From contig JAJYAX010000013.1 in assembly GCA_021779275.1 (NCBI GenBank), positions 1 to 11,247 on the forward strand: a DNA stretch of 11,247 bases. Reading direction: 5' to 3'. Positions within the stretch are counted from its first letter, which is position 1, and each line of letters starts with the position of its first letter. A program made the translations under genes and the position numbers. The stretch comes from Deltaproteobacteria bacterium (GTDB lineage Bacteria; Desulfobacterota; Desulfobulbia; Desulfobulbales; Desulfocapsaceae). Positions 1 through 5,490 of the stretch are shown in pieces. The notes under the pieces are model-generated. The model was not told the DNA's origin, did not search any database, and worked only from the letters and a program-made list of their open reading frames with translations.

Positions 1-534
1 AAGAGAAGCACCTGAAAGATCGTTTCCTCCGCTGGAGACAATCTGTTCCAGATCATGCCACTCGACTGAAACATTCTCATCATTGAAGTTTATCTGCTGA
101 AATATCTTCTGTGATTCAATATGAAGAAAGGTGATATGGGTGAGAATGTCATAAATTTCGGTCAAGCCGCGGGTGATGACAAAACAGATTTCCTTATCAG
201 AGACAACATAGGATATCCTTCTCCTTTTTAGAGGAATAACCTCTTCAAAAGAGGTGTCCTGAAAATCTTCCTGGGCCGTCAGAATGATACGGTTACATTT
301 TTCGATACCTCTGGGCATCCGGTCAATGACATACTCTAATCCCTTCAACTCAATTATACGGGGATCACTCATTGACCCATATATTTCCGGGTTGAAGAGT
401 TTAAGGGCCTCGGAGAGTTTTTGTCCGGTTTTCCCGGAGGGCTTATAGTTGCCTCGCAGGGTCAACGCATCGGCCAGGGTCTTAAATGTCCGTATAGCGA
501 TCCGGGCCTTTTGTGATTTGGACAGTTCTTCCAT
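1..534 (-). CDS. Uncharacterised protein, 3' end outside window
   Basis: I do not recognise this family. The frame is open from ATG 534 to the window edge (178 codons, no stop), so the C-terminus is missing. The start is well supported: a perfect AGGAGG (540-545 on the minus strand) sits five bases upstream. The protein begins MEELSKSQKARIAIRTFKTL and looks soluble and mainly helical. I see no signal peptide, membrane segment, Walker motif or metal site. A basic stretch (PLKRRRISYVV) lies around residues 106-116, and the visible C-terminal part is rich in hydrophobic beta/alpha segments (YDILTHITFLHI). A coding-like fragment on the same strand stops 18 bp upstream, so this was probably the second gene of an operon whose first gene has been damaged. 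Coding reality is near certain; function is unknown. Confidence 0.85.
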   Translation of the reverse strand, partial: MEELSKSQKARIAIRTFKTLADALTLRGNYKPSGKTGQKLSEALKLFNPEIYGSMSDPRIIELKGLEYVIDRMPRGIEKCNRIILTAQEDFQDTSFEEVIPLKRRRISYVVSDKEICFVITRGLTEIYDILTHITFLHIESQKIFQQINFNDENVSVEWHDLEQIVSSGGNDLSGASL

Positions 535-539
535 CGGAT

Positions 540-545
540 CCTCCT
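540..545 (-). promoter_or_regulatory. Shine-Dalgarno of the left-edge gene
   Basis: AGGAGG on the minus strand, five bases before ATG 534. It is a full consensus site and fixes the start of the left-edge gene. Confidence 0.75.
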
Positions 546-552
546 GTTATTT

Positions 553-654
553 TTAATCACCGATTTTCGCGAATACATCAGCGGATAACGCGCGTGGTCT
601 TCCGGGATAATCGATACTCTGTCTAAGCTGTTGTATTTGAGCAATATTTACACT
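553..654 (-). pseudogene. Possible C-terminal remnant of an upstream operon gene
   Basis: A 33-codon stretch on the minus strand reads like real protein (for example QIQQLRQSIDYPGRP and then LSADVFAKIGD) and ends in TAA 18 bp before the start of the next gene. It has no start codon, and an in-frame TAA (655-657) lies immediately upstream, so only a tail remains. It ends a few bases from the tentative left boundary of the insertion sequence, which suggests that IS arrival or later decay removed the 5' part. The pattern (short helix, then A-D-V-x-A-K-I near the C-terminus) faintly recalls FlgM-like anti-sigma tails. That is a guess from pattern only. Confidence 0.3.
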
Positions 655-663
655 TTAAACGAG

Positions 664-677
664 CCCCCGTAGGTTCA
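664..677 (+). repeat. Candidate left terminal inverted repeat
   Basis: CCCCCGTAGGTTCA matches the inverted copy at 2667-2680 at 10 of 14 positions. The match is imperfect and was found by eye. Confidence 0.3.
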
Positions 678-739
678 TTTTGTTAATCTTTGTGACACTT
701 TAATAGCCACTTCAACGCAACTTAAAACACAATCCAAGC

Positions 740-769
740 TTGACATACCCCGATCACTGCACGAATAAT
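740..769 (+). promoter_or_regulatory. Sigma70-type promoter for the transposase
   Basis: TTGACA (740-745) is a perfect -35 box. After 18 bp comes AATAAT (764-769), five of six to the -10 consensus. Transcription would begin near 776, about 105 bp before the transposase ATG. Because the -35 box contains the TTG that opens the longest reading frame, that TTG cannot be the translation start of this transcript. Confidence 0.5.
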
Positions 770-880
770 GTATATATTATCATAGTATTGAGCGATGCTG
801 TGAAATATTATCCAGCCGAAATGGCAATATTGTGTCAATTATGTGTTTTTAACTTGATTGTTATATGCGTCATATGCACA

Positions 881-2608
881 ATGCGAGGTATGAGAGATGC
901 CAAATTTTTCACTCGGCCAATCGATAAATGGCAGCGCCGGTACGAAGCCCTGCGAGCCTCTTTTGTCGATCATTTGCCTGACCAACTTGTTGCCGAACGT
1001 TTCGGCTTCAGTCTTGGCGACCTGCGCCTATTGCGACATCAATTCCGTCATGAGAAGATCAACTTTTCCGAACCACCCGCCGAAGGCGGCAGCCCCAGAC
1101 GGAAAGTCACTACCGAAACCCGGCAGAAAATTGTCTCATGGCGCCGGCAAAACCTTTCAGCCGGTGAGATCACCCAACTGCTCAGCGAGGAAGGCATAGA
1201 CATTTCCGTGCGAACAATCGAACGTGTCCTGGCCGAAGAGGGCTTTAAAAAGCTTCCTCGCCGGACCCAACTTAAAACCGGGCGCACCGTTACAGGGGCC
1301 GAAGTTCCGCAACGGGCTGAGGCGATCACCCTTACGCAACTTGACGGACATCGTCTTACTTCCGCCGGGGCAGGAGTATTTCTTTTTGCTCCGTTCATGG
1401 CACAGCTCCGCCTTGATGAAGTGGTTCGGGCGGCTAATCTTCCGGGAAACAAGAGCATCTCGGCCACAAACTATTTTTTGTCTTTTCTTGGCCTCAAGCT
1501 CCTCGGTACCGAGCGATACGCCCATGTTGGCGAGCATGTCTTCGATCAGGGACTGGGGCTTTTTGCCGGGCTCAATGTCTTGCCGAAGTGTACTGCGCTG
1601 TCTACCTACTCTTTTTCGCTTGACGCCGCTCATCTTCTGCGTCTGCAGGAGGCGTTTGTTCGTCACGTTCTGCGGCTTGGCCTTTGTAATGGCGGTATTG
1701 TCAATCTCGATTTCCATACCATTCCTCACTTTGGTGATGAGTCAGTGCTCGAAGAACACTGGGCCGGCGCCAGAGGCAAGCGGATAAAGGGGGCCTTGAC
1801 TCTCTTCGCCCAAGATGCCACAAGCAAGCTCATCCTCTACTTCGCTGCAGATATTCAGCGCGATGAGGCCGATGACCAAGTACTTGCCTTTCTTTCCTTT
1901 TGGCGGAGTGTCAACCAGTCAACGCAGCCCACATTTATCTTCGATTCCAAGCTTACCACCTATGAAAATCTCTCCGAACTCAACCTGCAGAACATCAGGT
2001 TTATATCCCTGCGCCGCCGGGGTCATAAACTAGTCGAGGAAGTGGAACGGCTTGAACCCTGGACGCATATCAATATTCCGCACGATAAGCGTAAGTATCC
2101 AAAACCATTGGTTCATATATCAACAATCGAACTCAGGGGCTACGAAGGAGAGCTGCGACAGATTATCGTACGCGGCAACGACCACGAGAAACCTGCTTTT
2201 CTGATCACCAACGACTTCGAGACACCCGTAGAGTTGGTGGTCGGCAACTACGCCCGTCGCTGGCGCGTTGAAAACGGTATTGCCGAGGCTATCAAATTTT
2301 TCCATCTCAACGCCCTCTCTTCCCCGATCTTGACCAAGGTTCACTTCGATGTTGTGATGACCATGATCGCGGATACACTGTACAGCCGACTGGCTCAGCA
2401 GCTTCGAGGTTTTGAGGATTGCGATGCCCCCAAAATCTTCCGCGATTTTGCCAAAGGCAAGGGCGACATTGAGGTGCGCGGCGACAGCATCAACGTAAGT
2501 TTCTCAAAGCGTGCTCATAATCCCATCCTGCGGGCGGTTGCGTGGCAGAATCTGCCTCACGAAATCCCTTGGTTTGATGGGGCAAAGTTGACCTTGCAAT
2601 TCAACTGA
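881..2608 (+). CDS. DDE transposase, IS4-superfamily-like
   Basis: A 575-residue transposase that would cut and join the IS ends using an RNase H-fold DDE triad. The N-terminus (about 30-55 and 75-125) carries two helix-turn-helix-like segments, the second ending SVRTIERVLAEEGF, suited to binding the terminal repeats. The catalytic core shows D277 (NLDFHTIPHFGD), D355 (FIFDSKLTTYENL) and E464 within Y457-x2-R460-W-x2-E464, followed by K472, close to the YREK signature of IS4 relatives. The frame is intact, so the enzyme may be active. The frame is open back to TTG 740, but that codon lies in a promoter -35 box and the 740-880 translation is hydrophobic and atypical, so ATG 881 is preferred. 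Its Shine-Dalgarno site is weak, and ATG 890 is an alternative. Exact IS family is not settled. Confidence 0.88.
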   Translation: MRGMRDAKFFTRPIDKWQRRYEALRASFVDHLPDQLVAERFGFSLGDLRLLRHQFRHEKINFSEPPAEGGSPRRKVTTETRQKIVSWRRQNLSAGEITQLLSEEGIDISVRTIERVLAEEGFKKLPRRTQLKTGRTVTGAEVPQRAEAITLTQLDGHRLTSAGAGVFLFAPFMAQLRLDEVVRAANLPGNKSISATNYFLSFLGLKLLGTERYAHVGEHVFDQGLGLFAGLNVLPKCTALSTYSFSLDAAHLLRLQEAFVRHVLRLGLCNGGIVNLDFHTIPHFGDESVLEEHWAGARGKRIKGALTLFAQDATSKLILYFAADIQRDEADDQVLAFLSFWRSVNQSTQPTFIFDSKLTTYENLSELNLQNIRFISLRRRGHKLVEEVERLEPWTHINIPHDKRKYPKPLVHISTIELRGYEGELRQIIVRGNDHEKPAFLITNDFETPVELVVGNYARRWRVENGIAEAIKFFHLNALSSPILTKVHFDVVMTMIADTLYSRLAQQLRGFEDCDAPKIFRDFAKGKGDIEVRGDSINVSFSKRAHNPILRAVAWQNLPHEIPWFDGAKLTLQFN

Positions 2609-2622
2609 TCTGGTCGACGTAG

Positions 2623-2778
2623 ACGTTATTGCCTGTGTCTGTTAAACTCGACGCAAAAATCGGTACTGAACTGAAAGGGGACCATGGCGCAATAGTCGGA
2701 AAGATGCAAGGCATCTCCGCAGAAGATGTCACCCCTGAAAAAATTAACTCCTGCTTTAGATACTTGCGTGTTTTTTAA
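2623..2778 (+). pseudogene. Short coding-like frame right of the transposase
   Basis: A plus-strand frame of 51 codons, opening after a TAG at 2620 and ending with TAA 2776-2778, reads plausibly as protein (VSVKLDAKIGTELKG, then GISAEDVTPEKIN and FRYLRVF). GTG 2635 could start a 47-residue product, but no Shine-Dalgarno site precedes it. It may be the C-terminal remnant of a gene cut by the IS, or chance. It crosses the candidate right IS end at 2680, so both calls cannot be fully right as drawn. The function is not recognised; the RYLRVF tail is loosely like the end of some small regulatory domains. Confidence 0.25.
2667..2680 (-). repeat. Candidate right terminal inverted repeat
   Basis: The minus-strand reading CCCCTTTCAGTTCA pairs with the left copy at 664-677 (10 of 14). 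No duplicated target flanks the pair. A plus-strand coding-like frame runs through this point, which weakens the placement. Confidence 0.28.
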
Positions 2779-2820
2779 GAGGTTGAATCTCTCCACGATA
2801 CATCTGCTTGGAAGGACCAT

Positions 2821-3129
2821 ATGGCGAAAAAGATCCTCAAAACAATCCTGATTGTGACTTTGCTGGCATTCCTGGTTGCCGCAACAGTCGGATACAGAGC
2901 GAAACAGAAACTGGCTGCATACTGTCATGAGACGACTCCAGGAACCCCCATGGTCAACGCGGTTGAAAAAGCCGGAAAAATGGGATTCCATTATTTTGGA
3001 AGCTCCTGCCCTCAGGGAAACACATGTAAGGCATTTGTCACCTCCGGCGGTGTTATGGGACGGATTGTCTGTGAAATTGAATATAATGACGGTCGAATCG
3101 TTAAAACATCCTTGAACGTGAACGATTAA
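2821..3129 (+). CDS. Small exported or membrane-anchored cysteine-containing protein
   Basis: A 102-residue protein of unknown function. Residues 1-7 are basic (MAKKILK) and 8-24 form one hydrophobic helix, so it is a signal anchor or signal peptide; there is no lipobox cysteine directly after it. The remaining roughly 75 residues should lie in the periplasm and carry four cysteines (C35, C63, C69, C84), enough for two disulfides. The end reads CEIEYNDGRIVKTSLNVND, a strand-turn-strand like the C-terminal hairpin of BamE/SmpA-type small folds. With PGTPMVNAVEKAGKMGF before it, the layout resembles such a fold, but this is inference. The start is supported by GGAAGGA four bases upstream. It stands alone between the IS and a convergent minus-strand gene. 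Confidence 0.72.
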   Translation: MAKKILKTILIVTLLAFLVAATVGYRAKQKLAAYCHETTPGTPMVNAVEKAGKMGFHYFGSSCPQGNTCKAFVTSGGVMGRIVCEIEYNDGRIVKTSLNVND

Positions 3130-3246
3130 CCGACTGAAATGGAAAATCCCGTGAAAATTATCAGGTACACTGGAGTTCTGTTCAATCAGGAGAAACTCTG
3201 GCAGGGGCCTGCAAAACAAGACAGAACGCCACGACCTGAAAGAGAC

Positions 3247-3441
3247 TCACCATTTTTCCATCATAATTTCTGATCGTTTTCGCCTGTATTCCTCTTCGTC
3301 AATCAGCCTCTCCTGCCGCAGGGATTCAAGCTTTTTCAGTTTCGTCTCGAAATCCATCCCAACAGCCGGTTGACCGGTCTCCAGGCTCTCTATTTCTATA
3401 CATGGCGGCAGATAAAATTTTGCATTTTCCTCTTTTAACAA
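3247..3441 (-). pseudogene. SHOCT-domain fragment
   Basis: The last ~30 residues (KLKKLESLRQERLIDEEEYR, then RKRSEIM) match the SHOCT short C-terminal helical hairpin: a leucine-rich helix, a G/R-L-I turn, then E-E-E-Y/F and basic residues. SHOCT modules normally end longer proteins, often after one or two membrane helices. Here the 64-codon frame opens with TTG 3441 and has no Shine-Dalgarno site; a TAA lies ten codons further upstream. An internal ATG would give only 36 residues. A two-helix membrane protein ends 41 bp upstream on the same strand in another frame, so the two may be halves of one original gene. It could instead be a tiny free SHOCT protein. Confidence 0.5.
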
Positions 3442-3482
3442 TCTATATTTACGACGTTTTGTCTTGATTTATGCGCATCTAT

Positions 3483-3725
3483 TTATGACGCTATGTATAT
3501 TTCCGTCATGGCTGGCGGTTTCCGGAAAAAAAGGACAAGGAATCCATAGATTATCATTGAGCTGCAGGCCGCAATCCAGATGATCATAAATATCAAGGCA
3601 AACATCCTCGCCTCTCCTTCTGCGGATGAACAGAGAAAAATACCGAAGGGGAGGAACAGGCTCGCTACTACAATCTGGACGACAGATGCTGCTTTTGACG
3701 GTTTCACATATGCTTTATTGTGCAT
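3483..3725 (-). CDS. Small two-helix membrane protein, possibly 5' half of a split SHOCT gene
   Basis: An 80-residue protein with a short basic N-terminus (MHNKAYVKPSKAA) and two hydrophobic helices, about residues 14-32 and 41-67, then FFRKPPAMTEIYIAS and a stop. GAGGG lies eight bases before ATG 3725, so translation is likely. The layout (two helices, short linker) is that of the front half of many SHOCT-domain membrane proteins, and a SHOCT fragment lies 41 bp downstream in a shifted frame. Reading through its TAA meets a second stop within about 15 codons, so more than one lesion would be needed. It may work as a small membrane protein by itself; function is unknown. Confidence 0.55.
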   Translation of the reverse strand: MHNKAYVKPSKAASVVQIVVASLFLPFGIFLCSSAEGEARMFALIFMIIWIAACSSMIIYGFLVLFFRKPPAMTEIYIAS

Positions 3726-4054
3726 TTCTTGCCCTCGAAGAAAGTCTGAGATACTAAAGGAACCTCCTCTATATTCACATTCCGAATAGGTACGAGTGTA
3801 GCGTAATGCCCTCCGATGTCAAGCAGTTCCCAATTATTCCCGCGCTCAACAATCACTTCGTTATGCATAATTTTATAGGCCTTGCAGATGGTACTTACGC
3901 GATGAGCTCAGACAAAACAGGTATGGTAAGGCATACATTGCCGCAGGGATTCTTGATCAGTTTTTCCCTTCAAAAGGGTTTTATAATTTCTAAAGTAAGG
4001 GAGCTCCTTCTGGGTCAGAAGACGGGGACGTTCAGGGACTATCACCCAGTCCAA
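3704..4054 (-). pseudogene. Coding-like frame interrupted by one TGA
   Basis: On the minus strand one frame from TTG 4054 to the TGA at 3704-3706 reads as convincing protein on both sides of a single TGA (3908-3910). The upstream half includes PERPRLLTQKELPYF and DQESLRQCMPYHTCFV; the downstream half includes IMHNEVIVERGNNWELLDIG and VPLVSQTFFEGKKC. ATG 3868 could express the downstream 54 residues alone, with AAGG about 11 bases before it. Its end overlaps the next minus-strand gene by 22 bp. The acidic, tryptophan- and asparagine-containing composition is more protein-like than the opposite strand. I do not recognise the family. A decayed gene is the simplest reading; recoding of TGA is unsupported. 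Confidence 0.35.
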
Positions 4055-4069
4055 TCAGCAGGACTTTGA
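3806..4069 (+). CDS. Doubtful 87-residue reading frame
   Basis: An uninterrupted plus-strand frame (MPSDVKQFPIIPALNNHFVM and onward). It has no clear Shine-Dalgarno site, no recognisable domain and no obvious signal peptide. It lies exactly opposite the minus-strand coding-like frame at 3704-4054, so one of them is a shadow. I favour the minus strand because of its residue composition and its downstream same-strand neighbours, but the plus frame has no stop and cannot be excluded. Confidence 0.15.
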   Translation: MPSDVKQFPIIPALNNHFVMHNFIGLADGTYAMSSDKTGMVRHTLPQGFLISFSLQKGFIISKVRELLLGQKTGTFRDYHPVQSAGL

Positions 4070-4096
4070 ACGGAGAATACCGAAAACTTCTATCCC

Positions 4097-4125
4097 TTGA
4101 CAAGGGAAGCGTGAAACAGTAATAA
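4097..4125 (+). promoter_or_regulatory. Promoter of the cobalamin operon
   Basis: TTGACA (4097-4102) is followed after 17 bp by TAATAA (4120-4125), a perfect -35 and a weak -10 (T, A and the fifth A conserved). The start point would be near 4132, about 15 bp before the inverted repeat and 26 bp before the aptamer, as expected for a riboswitch leader. Confidence 0.45.
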
Positions 4126-4146
4126 AAGATAATTAGCAGCTCAGGT

Positions 4147-4179
4147 ACTTTAAAATATCCAGTCATGGTATTTTAAAGT
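4147..4179 (+). repeat. Perfect 11-bp inverted repeat at the 5' edge of the riboswitch
   Basis: ACTTTAAAATA (4147-4157) and TATTTTAAAGT (4169-4179) are exact reverse complements around an 11-base loop, TCCAGTCATGG. The loop can add CCA/TGG pairs inside after a bulged T. The loop contains the likely 5' strand of aptamer stem P1 (4158-4162) and the right arm covers the start of the aptamer core. It could be an alternative RNA fold or a DNA operator. There is no U-run directly after it, so it is not a terminator. Confidence 0.6.
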
Positions 4180-4338
4180 TTAATAGGGAACTTCGTGTAA
4201 ATCGAAGACGGGCCCGCCGCTGTAACCGGGGACAAGCCCTGCACTTTGCCACTGTTTGCCATTCTTCCCGCCAGGGAAGAGAGCCAAATGGGAAGGCGCG
4301 GGAAAAGGACGATCCGGAAGTCAGAAGACCTGCCTGGG
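4158..4338 (+). ncRNA. Cobalamin (B12) riboswitch aptamer
   Basis: This leader senses adenosyl- or other cobalamins and controls the operon below. Core elements appear in the right order: TAATAGGGAA (4181-4190), a GTG-x-AATC segment, CCGCTGTAAC, the GCCACTG box (4247-4253), and the 3' signature GGAAGTCAGAAGACCTGCC (4316-4334). Stem P1 can be closed by TCCAG (4158-4162) with CTGGG (4334-4338), the outermost pair being a G-U wobble. It lies between a promoter at 4097-4125 and an intrinsic terminator at 4399-4436, so control is most likely by transcription attenuation: B12 bound, transcription stops. Target genes are corrinoid transport and cbiL, as expected for this class. Exact ends depend on a covariance-model alignment. 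Confidence 0.95.
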
Positions 4339-4344
4339 CGATTG

Positions 4345-4375
4345 TATCATATTATCGAGGACAGATCATATGATA
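4345..4375 (+). repeat. Hairpin between aptamer and terminator
   Basis: TATCATAT (about 4345-4352) and ATATGATA (about 4368-4375) are exact reverse complements around a 15-base loop. The hairpin sits in the expression platform between aptamer and terminator. It may act as a spacer or pausing element; no role is shown. Confidence 0.4.
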
Positions 4376-4398
4376 AAGATTTACGGATAGTTTGGGAC

Positions 4399-4436
4399 AT
4401 CCCGGATCGATTCTTCAATTGGTCCGGGATTTTTTT
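4399..4436 (+). terminator. Riboswitch-controlled intrinsic terminator
   Basis: ATCCCGGATC (4399-4408) pairs with GGTCCGGGAT (4421-4430) over 10 bp with one T-G wobble, around a 12-base loop, and is followed by an unbroken T run to 4436. It lies 32 bp before the permease GTG start. CCGGATCG (4402-4409) in its 5' arm is exactly complementary to CGATCCGG (4310-4317) in the aptamer, so the two structures are mutually exclusive. Confidence 0.88.
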
Positions 4437-4467
4437 CCTGGACCGGATCAAGGAACAGGAAACGAGA

Positions 4468-5490
4468 GTGAGACCCGCCCTTTTCATTTCCCTGCTTGCG
4501 GTGGTGCTGGCGACGACCATTGTCATGGTGACAGGGATGGGATTTCTCAAGATCAGTCCGGCCGAAGTCGTGCAGGTACTCTTGTCAAGGATCACGGGAA
4601 AGGCCCTGCCCGGAACATTCAACGCGGTCTTTCCTCTGGTGGTCATGGATGTCAGGCTGCCCCGGATCTTGACCTCGGCCATCGTCGGCGGCGGGCTTGC
4701 GGTCGCCGGAGGTGTCTTTCAGGCCATTCTCTTAAATCCCCTGGCTGACCCCTACACCCTGGGAATCTCCTCTGGAGCCGCCTTCGGGGCCGCCATGGTG
4801 TTGATACTGACCATCTTCGGCATCAGTCTTCCCGTCTGGGTCTCCGTGCCGCTCTTTGCCTTTCTCGGAGCGCTGGCGACCCTTTTCGCGGTCTTTGCGC
4901 TGGCGTCGCCGCATGACAATTATTCCTCCAACACGCTCATTCTCTCCGGGGTCATCATCGCCTCGATCCTGTCCGCCGGGATCGGTTTTATCAAATATCT
5001 GGCCGATGAGAAGGTCGGGATCATCATCTTCTGGCTTATGGGAAGCTTTGTCGGCAAGTCCTGGACCGATGTGATTCTCACCTTGTCCTTCACCCTCCCC
5101 GGAGTCCTGGTCATACTCTATTTCACCCGCGACCTGAACATCATGGCACTGGGGGCGCGCACTGCCGAATCCCTAGGGGTTGAAACGGGAAAAACACGGA
5201 AGATCCTCCTGGTCTGGGCCTCCCTGATTACCGCGATCTGCGTATCCGTTTCCGGAATCATCGGTTTTGTCGGTCTTATCGTCCCCCACCTCCTGCGCCT
5301 TCTACTCGGCCCCGATAACCGCGTCCTGATCCCGGCCTGTTTTTTCGGCGGGGCGATCCTGCTCCTCTTTGCCGATACCATTACCAGGGCCATATTGCCT
5401 TCCGAACTCCCCATCGGCGTCCTGACCTCGCTGATCGGCGGCCCGTTTTTCTGTTATATCTTCCGCAAAAGGCAAGGCGGGATGCGATGA
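4468..5490 (+). CDS. btuC: FecCD/BtuC-type ABC permease, probable corrinoid importer
   Basis: Inner-membrane permease of a type II ABC importer, expected to move vitamin B12 or a related corrinoid from the periplasm into the cell with the ATPase encoded next. The 340 residues give about ten hydrophobic helices and the family landmarks: RLPRILTSAIVGGGLAVAGG (63-82) with QAILLNPLADPYTLGISSGA after it, GFVGLIVPHLLRLLLGPDNR (266-285), and ELPIGVLTSLIGGPFF near the C-terminus. GTG 4468 is chosen as start: AGGA lies about eight bases upstream, length and N-terminus then fit the family, and the start falls just after the riboswitch terminator. The frame is open back to 4246, but that part translates riboswitch and terminator sequence. 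Its stop overlaps the ATPase start. Substrate is inferred from the riboswitch and cbiL; siderophore relatives share this fold. Confidence 0.92.
   Translation: MRPALFISLLAVVLATTIVMVTGMGFLKISPAEVVQVLLSRITGKALPGTFNAVFPLVVMDVRLPRILTSAIVGGGLAVAGGVFQAILLNPLADPYTLGISSGAAFGAAMVLILTIFGISLPVWVSVPLFAFLGALATLFAVFALASPHDNYSSNTLILSGVIIASILSAGIGFIKYLADEKVGIIIFWLMGSFVGKSWTDVILTLSFTLPGVLVILYFTRDLNIMALGARTAESLGVETGKTRKILLVWASLITAICVSVSGIIGFVGLIVPHLLRLLLGPDNRVLIPACFFGGAILLLFADTITRAILPSELPIGVLTSLIGGPFFCYIFRKRQGGMR

Larger units (their letters stand above)
664..2680 (+). mobile_element. Insertion sequence with DDE transposase; ends tentative
   Basis: One intact transposase gene (881-2608) occupies most of this stretch. 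Candidate terminal inverted repeats are CCCCCGTAGGTTCA at 664-677 and, read inward from the right, CCCCTTTCAGTTCA at 2680-2667; they match at 10 of 14 positions with an identical outer CCCC and inner GTTCA. No target-site duplication is visible beside these ends, so the boundaries may be wrong by tens of bases. The element would be about 2.0 kb, with 217 bp before the transposase and 72 bp after it. Family placement is uncertain: the catalytic motifs are IS4-superfamily-like (Y-x2-R-x3-E), while the long N-terminal helix-turn-helix region suggests an unclassified (ISNCY-type) or IS1634-like group. Confidence 0.5.

Noticed and set aside
650..703. Nine-base direct repeat ACACTTTAA at 650-658 and 695-703, considered as an IS target duplication.
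   Set aside because: Both copies lie on the left side of the transposase, and no copy was seen to the right of the element. Nine AT-rich bases can recur by chance.
740..880. N-terminal extension of the transposase from TTG 740.
   Set aside because: TTG 740 is inside a consensus -35 box. The translated stretch is unlike transposase N-termini, and no Shine-Dalgarno site precedes it.
2626..3219. A 197-codon minus-strand open frame covering the small exported protein gene.
   Set aside because: Rich in Cys, His and Phe, without a domain. It lies antisense to 2821-3129, which has a Shine-Dalgarno site and a proper membrane helix, so it is a shadow.
3170..3230. GTTCTGT/ACAGAAC and GCAGGGGCCTGC as a terminator between the convergent genes.
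   Set aside because: The long stem encloses about 40 bases, the inner one has only four base pairs with a usable loop, and neither is followed by a T run.
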